Origin: Pyramidobacter sp. YE332
Lineage (GTDB): Bacteria; Synergistota; Synergistia; Synergistales; Dethiosulfovibrionaceae
DNA length: 64,000 bases
Direction: 5' to 3'
NCBI RefSeq assembly: GCF_033060595.1
Contig: NZ_CP133038.1
Location: 992,001-1,056,000 of the forward strand
The notes beneath the pieces are model-generated. The model saw only the letters and a list, made by a program, of their open reading frames with translations. It made no database searches and was not told where the DNA came from. Made by a program: the position numbers and the translations under genes. The number at the start of each line of letters is the position of its first letter. Positions within the stretch are counted from its first letter, which is position 1. Of the stretch, positions 59,776-64,000 are shown one piece after another.

Positions 59776-59791
59776 TGTTCCATGTGGAACA
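59776..59791. other. parS-like palindrome
   Basis: TGTTCCATGTGGAACA differs from the copies at 31.5 and 49.9 kb by one central base; it is intergenic between the cupin gene and hisS. Confidence 0.65.
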
Positions 59792-59907
59792 TTTTTCATG
59801 AGAAGGTATCTGGAAGATTCTCAAGACGTCCTGACGGGATCTTTCTCGCCTCGTTTCGCCTGGCGGATTTTGTGAAAAGAGCCTCTTCCCAGATCCGCGA
59901 TCTGCGG

Positions 59908-59913
59908 TATAAT
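59908..59913 (+). promoter_or_regulatory. -10 box upstream of hisS
   Basis: Perfect TATAAT with a weak TTCCCA -35 16 bases before; 90 bases ahead of the hisS start. Confidence 0.5.
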
Positions 59914-60002
59914 ATTTGCTTTATAGAAGCAGTGCTTTCTCATGCGGCGGTTCGCGAAAGCCGTATCGTTAAAATTTTTCGACACGCAGGAGGTACGGAT
60001 CG

Positions 60003-61274
60003 ATGTCTGAATCTATCAAGGGACCGCGCGGAGTCCGCGACATTCTTCCCGACGAGTCTTGGAAATGGGCCTATGTGCTCGGCCGCGCCGCGGAAACGGC
60101 GGGCAGGTTCAATTACAGCGAGGTCCGGCTTCCGATCTTCGAGCATACCGAGCTTTTCAGTCGCGGCGTGGGCGACACGACCGACATCGTGGAGAAGGAA
60201 ATGTACACCTTCACCGACAAGGGCGACCGCAGCATCACGCTGCGTCCGGAGATGACGGCCGGCATGATGCGCAGCTACGTGGAGCACTCGCTCGGCGTGC
60301 CCGGCGGCAACCCCGCCAAGCTGTGGGGCGCGGGGCCGATGTTCCGTTACGAGCGCCCTCAGAAGGGGCGCTACCGTCAGTTCTGGCAGCTCGACTACGA
60401 GGAGATCGGCTCCGAGAGCCCGCTCGTCGACGCGGAGGTGATCATGACTGCCATCGAGCTGTTCCGTACTCTGGGGATGCGGAACCTCGAGGTGGTGATC
60501 AATTCCGTGGGCTGCCCCAAGTGCCGTCCCGTCTACCGCGAGAAGCTGATCGGCTATCTGCAGGGTCGGTGCGACGAACTCTGCGACACCTGCAAAAGCC
60601 GTCTGCAGCGCAACCCGCTGCGCGTGCTCGACTGCAAAGAAGACCGCGAGATCGTCGCCGGCGCGCCCGACATTTTCGACAGTCTCTGCGACGAATGCGC
60701 CGAACACTTCAAGACCGTCACCGCGGCGCTGACCCGGCTGGGCGTCAAATACACGCTCGACAAAACGCTGGTGCGCGGCCTCGACTATTACACCAAGACC
60801 GCTTTCGAGGTCAAGTCCGGCGACCTCGGCGCGCAGAGCGCCGTGTGCGGCGGCGGGCGTTACGACAACCTGGCGGAGGCGATCGGCGGGCCGCACGTGC
60901 CGGGCGTGGGCTTCGCGGCCGGACTCGACCGCGTCATCCTCGTCATGGATGAGCAGGGCTGCTCGTTCGGCGCGCAGCCGGCGCTCGACGCCTACGTGGT
61001 CTGCCCCGACGATTCGGCGCGGCTGAACGCCGTGGAGCTGCTCTACGCGCTGCGCCGCGCCGGGCTGAAAGCCGACATGGACTACGCCGGCCGCGGCATG
61101 AAGGGGCAGATGAAAACGGCGGTCGCCAGCGGCGCCAAAGCTGCCTGCATCCTCGGCGGCGACGAGATCGCGCGCGGCGTGGCCGCGGTGCGCGACTTGA
61201 GCGCGGCGGCGCAGGAAGAAGTGCCTCTCGCCGACGTGCCCGCCCGCGTGGCGTCTCTGGCCGGCACACGGTAA
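60003..61274 (+). CDS. hisS: Histidine-tRNA ligase
   Basis: 423 aa class II synthetase. Motif 1 region LPIFEHTELFSRGVGD, TLRPEMTAGMMRSYVEH (motif 2 entry), MFRYERPQKGRYRQFWQLD, histidine loop LVRGLDYYTKTAFEV, motif 3 GVGFAAGLDRVIL, then the anticodon-binding domain. A zinc-like CPKC/CDTC pair occurs in the insertion domain. Length is normal. GGAGG precedes the ATG. Followed by aspS after 72 bases, an order found in many bacteria. Confidence 0.96.
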   Translation: MSESIKGPRGVRDILPDESWKWAYVLGRAAETAGRFNYSEVRLPIFEHTELFSRGVGDTTDIVEKEMYTFTDKGDRSITLRPEMTAGMMRSYVEHSLGVPGGNPAKLWGAGPMFRYERPQKGRYRQFWQLDYEEIGSESPLVDAEVIMTAIELFRTLGMRNLEVVINSVGCPKCRPVYREKLIGYLQGRCDELCDTCKSRLQRNPLRVLDCKEDREIVAGAPDIFDSLCDECAEHFKTVTAALTRLGVKYTLDKTLVRGLDYYTKTAFEVKSGDLGAQSAVCGGGRYDNLAEAIGGPHVPGVGFAAGLDRVILVMDEQGCSFGAQPALDAYVVCPDDSARLNAVELLYALRRAGLKADMDYAGRGMKGQMKTAVASGAKAACILGGDEIARGVAAVRDLSAAAQEEVPLADVPARVASLAGTR

Positions 61275-61280
61275 AAAACG

Positions 61281-61320
61281 CGAAGCGCCGTTCCAACGCG
61301 GCGCTTCGTTGGACTTTTTT
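61281..61320 (+). terminator. Hairpin between hisS and aspS
   Basis: Perfect 10-bp stem CGAAGCGCCG/CGGCGCTTCG with an 8-base loop; the T-run begins 6 bases after the stem, so it may be a partial terminator. Confidence 0.5.
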
Positions 61321-61346
61321 GAACAGACAAGGGAGTTTGGAGAAAA

Positions 61347-63155
61347 ATGCGCAAGGGAATTTTCGATTCAAGCTGGAAGCGAACCGTCAAATGCGGGCTG
61401 GTCGGCGAAGAGCTGGTCGGCAAGGAGATCGTGCTCAACGGCTGGGTCCGCAACCGCCGCGACCATGGCGGCGTGATTTTCATCGAGCTGTGGGACAAGT
61501 CGGGCAGCGTGCAGGTGGTCTTCACGCCGGAGGTGGACGTGCAGATGCACGCCGACGCCGGCGATCTGCGCAGCGAATACGTGATCGCCGTGAAAGGCAG
61601 AATGCGCGTGCGCCCCGACGGCATGATCAATCCCCACATGACGACCGGACGCTGGGAGATGGTGGCGAGCGACTTCCTGCTGCTGTCGGCGGCCGCGCCG
61701 ATCCCTTTCGAGATCGGCGACGAGACGGAAAACGTCGACGAAAACCTGCGTCTCACCTACCGTTATCTCGACCTGCGCCGCGAGCGCATGCAGAACAACC
61801 TGCGCACGCGCCACGAGGTGGCTCAGTACACGCGCGCCTATCTGAACGGCCGCGATTTCACCGAGGTGGAAACGCCGATCCTGATGAAGTCTACGCCCGA
61901 AGGCGCGCGCGACTACCTCGTGCCCAGCCGCGTCGCGCCCGGCTCGTTCTACGCGCTGCCCCAGTCGCCGCAGCTGTTCAAGCAGATCCTGATGATCTCC
62001 GGCATGGACCGTTACTATCAGATCGCCAAATGCTTCCGCGACGAGGACCTGCGCGCCGACCGCCAGCCCGAGTTCACACAGGTCGATCTGGAGATGAGCT
62101 TCGTCACCGAAGAAGACGTGTACGATCTGCTCGAGGGCTACGTCGTCGGCCTGTGGAAGAAGATCCTCGGCGTCGAAATCGCGGCGCCCTTCCGCCGCCT
62201 CGGCTACGGCGAGGCGATGCGCCGCTTCGGCAGCGACAAGCCCGACCTGCGCATCCCCTTCGAAATTCACGACGTCACCGCCGCTTTCGAAAGCACGAGC
62301 TTCGCTCCCTTCCAGAATCTGATCGCCAACGGCGGCGTGATCCGCACGATCTCCGTGCCCGGCGGCGCCGCATGGTCGCGCAAGCAGTGCGAGGACGTCG
62401 CTGCCGCCGGCAAGAAGCTGGGCGCGCCCGACGTGGCGTTTTTCCAGATCAAGGAAGGAACGCTCAAGGGGCCGCTGGCCAAATACCTCGACGACGAACA
62501 CAAGGCGCAGTTCCTCGAACTGGCGCAGGCGCAGGACGGCGACGCGATTTTCCTGATCGCCAACGTCGACGCCATGCTGGTCGCCACGGTGCTGGGGCAG
62601 CTTCGTCTCGACGTCGCCAGGGCGCACGGCCTGGTGCGAGAGGGCTGGGAGTTCCTCTGGGTCACCAACTTCCCGCTGCTGGAGTGGAGTCCCGATGAAA
62701 ACCGCTGGGTGGCCACGCATCACCCGTTCACCCAGCCCAACCCCGAGGACCTGCCCTATCTCGAAAGCGATCCCGCGCGCTGCGGCTCGCGCACCTACGA
62801 CCTCGTGCTCAACGGCATCGAGGTGGGCGGCGGCTCGATCCGCATCCACGACGAAGAAGTGCAGGAAAAGGTCTTCAAGTGTCTGGCCTTCACGCCCGAA
62901 GAAGCGCGAAGCCGTTTCGGTTTCTTCCTCGACGCGCTCAAGTACGGCACGCCGCCCCACGGCGGGCTGGCCATCGGTTTCGACCGCCTCTGCATGCTGC
63001 TGTGCGGCTGCAAGGGCATTCGCGAGGTGATGGCCTTCCCCAAGACGGCCAAGGCCCAGGACCTGATGGCCGGCGCGCCTTCGCCGGTCGAATCGCTTCA
63101 GCTCGACGAGCTGGGCATCTCCGTGCGCGCGTTCGCCGCCGCAGCGAAAAAGTGA
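61347..63155 (+). CDS. aspS: Aspartate-tRNA ligase
   Basis: 602 aa, bacterial-type AspRS. An N-terminal OB-fold anticodon domain (VLNGWVRNRRDHGGVIFIEL), motif 1 (FTEVETPILMKSTPEGARDY), motif 2 (KCFRDEDLRADRQPEFTQVD), the bacterial GAD insertion (about 290-420) and motif 3 (PPHGGLAIGFDRLCMLLCG). Length matches the family. Whether it is Asp-specific or also charges tRNA-Asn cannot be told from these motifs. GGAG precedes the ATG. Confidence 0.96.
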   Translation: MRKGIFDSSWKRTVKCGLVGEELVGKEIVLNGWVRNRRDHGGVIFIELWDKSGSVQVVFTPEVDVQMHADAGDLRSEYVIAVKGRMRVRPDGMINPHMTTGRWEMVASDFLLLSAAAPIPFEIGDETENVDENLRLTYRYLDLRRERMQNNLRTRHEVAQYTRAYLNGRDFTEVETPILMKSTPEGARDYLVPSRVAPGSFYALPQSPQLFKQILMISGMDRYYQIAKCFRDEDLRADRQPEFTQVDLEMSFVTEEDVYDLLEGYVVGLWKKILGVEIAAPFRRLGYGEAMRRFGSDKPDLRIPFEIHDVTAAFESTSFAPFQNLIANGGVIRTISVPGGAAWSRKQCEDVAAAGKKLGAPDVAFFQIKEGTLKGPLAKYLDDEHKAQFLELAQAQDGDAIFLIANVDAMLVATVLGQLRLDVARAHGLVREGWEFLWVTNFPLLEWSPDENRWVATHHPFTQPNPEDLPYLESDPARCGSRTYDLVLNGIEVGGGSIRIHDEEVQEKVFKCLAFTPEEARSRFGFFLDALKYGTPPHGGLAIGFDRLCMLLCGCKGIREVMAFPKTAKAQDLMAGAPSPVESLQLDELGISVRAFAAAAKK

Positions 63156-63173
63156 TTTTCGCGAAAAACGTGA

Positions 63174-63211
63174 AACGCCGCGTCCCCCGTGAAAAGGACG
63201 CGGCGTTTTTT
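63174..63211 (+). terminator. Terminator of aspS
   Basis: Perfect 12-bp stem AACGCCGCGTCC/GGACGCGGCGTT with a 10-base loop and six T. Confidence 0.93.
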
Positions 63212-63299
63212 GTGCGGCGGCGCGCGGTGTGTTAGAATCGTTTTGTTGCGAAGCGTCGGCAGATCCGGCGCGTAAAGATCGTCGAAAGGAGGTGAATGG

Positions 63300-64000
63300 A
63301 TGAACGAAAAAAACATGCCCAAGGAGTTCTGGCAGCGCGCCGACAGCCTGCAGAAGCGCACCGGCTATCAGTTCCGCGATCCCGAGCTGCTGCGCCTGGC
63401 CTTCACGCAGCGGTCCGGCGCCGGCGGCCAGAGCCCGAGCATGAACAACGAACGCCTCGAATTCCTTGGCGACGCCGCCTTGGGGCTGCTGGTCGGCGAG
63501 GCCCTCTACCAGGAATATCCCGAGGCCGACGAAGGTTTTATGACCATCGAGCGCTCCAAATTGGTCTGCGGCCGCAATCTCAGCGCCTGGGGCTACGAGG
63601 CCGGCTTCGACCGGATGCTGCGCGTGTGCGAGGGCGTGGAAGTTTCCGACGCCATGGTGGAAGACTCGGTCGAGGCCGTGGCCGGCGCCTTTTTTCTCGA
63701 CGGCGGGCTGGACGCCGTGCGCGCGCTGCTGCAGAGCTTTGCCGACTACCCCGACCAGGGCGCGGGCTTCGATTCGCGCCGCCACCTCGAGCGCGACTGC
63801 TCGTACGAAAAGCTCGGCGCGCCGCGCTACAGCACGATGCGCCGCCGCGCCAACGGCAAGATCATCTTCGAGAGCACCGTCTCCCTCGACAAAGAGCCCT
63901 CGGGCACGGGCCTCGGCGCCGACCGCACCGAGGCGGAGCGCAACGCCGCGCGCGACGCCATGTGCCGCCTCAGTCACGCTTCCGCCGAGGAACAGAAAAA
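63300..64000 (+). CDS. rnc: Ribonuclease III, 3' end cut by window edge
   Basis: Visible 233 residues. dsRNA endonuclease for rRNA and mRNA processing. Signature NNERLEFLGDAALGL (about 41-55), the second acidic cluster EDSVEAVAGAFFLDGG, then a double-stranded-RNA-binding domain (SYEKLGAPRYSTMRRR to DRTEAERNAARDAM), nearly complete. AGGAGGTGAATGG precedes the ATG. No stop codon is reached before the window ends. Confidence 0.93.
   Translation, partial: MNEKNMPKEFWQRADSLQKRTGYQFRDPELLRLAFTQRSGAGGQSPSMNNERLEFLGDAALGLLVGEALYQEYPEADEGFMTIERSKLVCGRNLSAWGYEAGFDRMLRVCEGVEVSDAMVEDSVEAVAGAFFLDGGLDAVRALLQSFADYPDQGAGFDSRRHLERDCSYEKLGAPRYSTMRRRANGKIIFESTVSLDKEPSGTGLGADRTEAERNAARDAMCRLSHASAEEQK

Overview
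The window is high-GC, densely coded bacterial chromosome. Exported proteins with Sec and lipoprotein signals, an alpha-2-macroglobulin/PBP1C pair and amino-acid, peptide and carboxylate oriented genes (AbgT-type carrier, M20 peptidase, citrate-lyase ligase, CitA/DcuS-type two-component system) suggest a diderm, anaerobic, host-associated bacterium. My best guess is a member of the Synergistota (Pyramidobacter-like); this is inference from gene content and base composition, not from a marker gene. I see no rRNA, tRNA or CRISPR array.

Layout. 1-13.3 kb: minus-strand envelope block. Three unrecognised exported proteins (13.3-9.2 kb) end in a strong terminator; a four-gene operon follows, SPFH/zinc-ribbon protein, zinc-ribbon membrane protein, alpha-2-macroglobulin and penicillin-binding protein 1C (cut by the window edge). 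13.6-19.7 kb: a LuxR-type response regulator converges with a translationally coupled pair of membrane sensor proteins, followed by two exported proteins. Three promoters in 9-18 kb share a 16-bp inverted repeat centred near -41.5, which I read as the target of this two-component system; its regulon would be the sensor operon, the SPFH/macroglobulin/PBP1C operon and one exported protein. 19.8-21.2 kb: an IS5-type insertion sequence sits inside a 158-bp palindromic repeat, beside a DUF1622 gene with an amber stop. 21.4-32 kb: HAD phosphatase, ankyrin lipoprotein, orphan citrate-lyase ligase, AddAB-like helicase-nuclease, glyoxalase-like protein.

32.1-40.6 kb is the most novel-looking locus: an ArsR regulator fused to a NifX-type cofactor-binding domain, with two operators bracketing its promoter, precedes a split chromate-type transporter, a complete FecBCD-type metal/chelate ABC importer, a binding protein without signal peptide, a methyltransferase, a G3E-type GTPase and a soluble ABC ATPase. 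Together they look like a metal or metallocofactor acquisition and maturation system.

40.8-48.1 kb is a pyrimidine operon (pyrB, non-catalytic dihydroorotase, carA, carB) in which carB is fused to a diaminopimelate-epimerase domain lacking one catalytic cysteine. A LacI/PurR-like operator overlaps its -35. 48.2-64 kb holds a flavoprotein, rmlA, an M20 peptidase with a NERD protein, an AbgT-type transporter, a CitA/DcuS-type two-component system, a B3/4-domain protein, a proline-rich exported protein, nitroreductase, cupin, hisS, aspS and the 5' part of rnc. Palindromes resembling parS (ParB sites) recur at about 17.4, 31.5, 49.9 and 59.8 kb, hinting that the window lies in the origin-proximal part of the chromosome.
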